Shown: piece by piece, positions 63,443-64,000 of the stretch
Layout: each line of letters opens with the position of its first letter
Position numbering within the stretch: the first letter of the stretch is position 1
Source: Paenibacillus aceris
GTDB lineage: Bacteria > Bacillota > Bacilli > Paenibacillales > NBRC-103111
Assembly (NCBI RefSeq): GCF_017874035.1
Contig: NZ_JAGGKV010000021.1
Coordinates: 1 to 64,000 of the forward strand
DNA: 64,000 bases
Direction: 5' to 3'
Notes under the pieces: generated by a model
What the model was told of the DNA's origin: nothing
The model's input: the letters and a program-made list of their open reading frames with translations, nothing else
Database searches by the model: none
Position numbers and translations under genes: made by a program

Positions 63443-64000
63443 ATGAGCGTAAAAGACAAATCTGGCTCAATGTCAGGTAAAGATAGAAGGACTGCGAAGT
63501 CAAACCGTGCAGGGAAATCTGCGGACAGAAGAGCAGGAAATCCTGCAGAACTTAGAGCAGGTAATTCTGTGGATCGAGGAGCAAGGAATTCCGCGGAACA
63601 TAGAGCAGGTAATTCTGCGGATCGAAGAGCAAGGAATTCTGCGCCTAAAGCGGCGCCGGCCTGGATGGCTGATCTGCCGGTGCAGATCGGAGAGCAATAC
63701 GAGGCTGAAATCATTGGGATTAGCCATGATGGGGAAGGGGTAGGCCGTGTGAACGGCTTTACCCTTTTTGTTGCTGGTGCGCTGCCAGGTGAGCGTGCGC
63801 TCGTGCGGGTGGAGCATGTGAAGAAGCAGTATGGGTATGCACGGCTGCTTCGTTTGGTTGAAGAGAGTGCAGAGCGTGTGATGCCGGATTGCGGCATTTA
63901 TGAGGAATGCGGCGGCTGCCAGCTGCAGCACCTCAGTTATGAGGCGCAGCTTCGTGTGAAGCGGCAGCAGGTTGTGGATAATTTGCAGCGGATTGGGAAG
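63443..64000 (+). CDS. rlmD: 23S rRNA (uracil-5-)-methyltransferase RlmD/RumA family, 5' part (runs off window)
   Basis: Open frame from ATG 63443 (GAGGG upstream) to the window end, 186 codons. An unusual N-terminal extension of about 70 residues contains six 8-residue repeats. Then comes a TRAM domain (QIGEQYEAEIIGISHDGEGVG...) and the start of the Fe-S cluster motif (CGIYEECGGCQLQHLSYEAQL), typical of the TrmA/RlmD family, which uses AdoMet to make 5-methyluridine in 23S rRNA. The catalytic methyltransferase domain lies beyond the window. The extension would make the protein basic at its N terminus. Confidence 0.92.
   Translation, partial: MSVKDKSGSMSGKDRRTAKSNRAGKSADRRAGNPAELRAGNSVDRGARNSAEHRAGNSADRRARNSAPKAAPAWMADLPVQIGEQYEAEIIGISHDGEGVGRVNGFTLFVAGALPGERALVRVEHVKKQYGYARLLRLVEESAERVMPDCGIYEECGGCQLQHLSYEAQLRVKRQQVVDNLQRIGK
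63506..63649 (+). repeat. Six tandem 24-bp repeats inside the rlmD N-terminus
   Basis: Six in-frame units of 24 bp encode RAGKSADR, RAGNPAEL, RAGNSVDR, GARNSAEH, RAGNSADR and RARNSAPK. Units alternate at the DNA level (AGAGCAGGTAATTCTG... and GAGCAAGGAATTC...), suggesting a duplicated 48-bp higher-order unit. Confidence 0.92.

Noticed and set aside
1-64000. Search for prophage, insertion sequence, toxin-antitoxin or defence genes
   Set aside because: No transposase, integrase, phage structural or restriction-type protein was recognisable; all long frames fit metabolic or surface functions.

Overview
The window is a chromosomal segment of a spore-former-type Bacillota, most likely Paenibacillus or a close relative. 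The evidence is the purEKBCSQLFMNHD gene order, purine catabolic genes matching the Bacillus puc set, an S-layer (SLH) exoprotein, a YqfQ/VrrA-like glycine-rich protein, a membrane-bound AraC regulator of the YesS type, strong Shine-Dalgarno sites, and frequent GTG/TTG starts. It opens inside the 3' part of a 5S rRNA and closes inside an rlmD-type RNA methyltransferase gene. No phage, IS element, CRISPR array or tRNA was seen.

Region 1 (0.9-2.0 kb) holds two half-size ChrA-type chromate transporter genes. Region 2 (2.1-21.5 kb) is a large purine salvage/catabolism locus. It has a BMP-type ABC importer (ATPase and two permeases), then OHCU decarboxylase, uricase, HIU hydrolase, allantoinase, allantoate amidohydrolase, a PucG-type aminotransferase, a Ggt-like amidohydrolase, the XdhC and MobA-like maturation proteins, the three xanthine dehydrogenase subunits, the BMP substrate-binding lipoprotein and a Rieske oxygenase. 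Together these would import a purine and take it through urate and allantoin to ureidoglycine/oxalurate. The Ggt-like and Rieske genes resemble the hpxW and hpxD parts of the Klebsiella hpx pathway added to a puc backbone.

Region 3 (22.0-25.6 kb) is the most interesting locus: a ComQXP-type quorum-sensing module in an unusual layout. A 61-codon ComX-like prepeptide ending in Cys-Asn-Trp-Phe is divergent from a ComP-like membrane histidine kinase, which is followed by a ComQ-like isoprenyl transferase. No ComA-type response regulator is adjacent.

Region 4 (25.6-30.6 kb) holds a pectin methylesterase-acetylesterase fusion, a katA catalase with a perfect PerR box and a Fur-like box at its promoter, a PerR-like protein made of the DNA-binding half only, and a secreted Cu-amine-oxidase-N/DUF3298 protein. 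Region 5 (30.8-44.5 kb) is the 12-gene de novo purine operon behind candidate PurR boxes and a guanine-type riboswitch. Region 6 (44.5-64 kb) is a mix: a 42-residue membrane protein, cell-wall amidase, LigB-type dioxygenase, DCC oxidoreductase, DUF3048 lipoprotein, solute-binding protein with a membrane AraC regulator, HupE/UreJ-like protein, a 2032-residue SLH metallophosphoesterase, the glycine-rich protein, YerC, CbiX, a diacylglycerol kinase and the start of rlmD.

Three copies of an approximately 180-bp intergenic repeat (two direct plus two inverted arms of a GGAACTAC...GCTATTT motif) lie at 6.0, 21.6 and 60.0 kb, with a fourth, diverged element of the same architecture upstream of katA.
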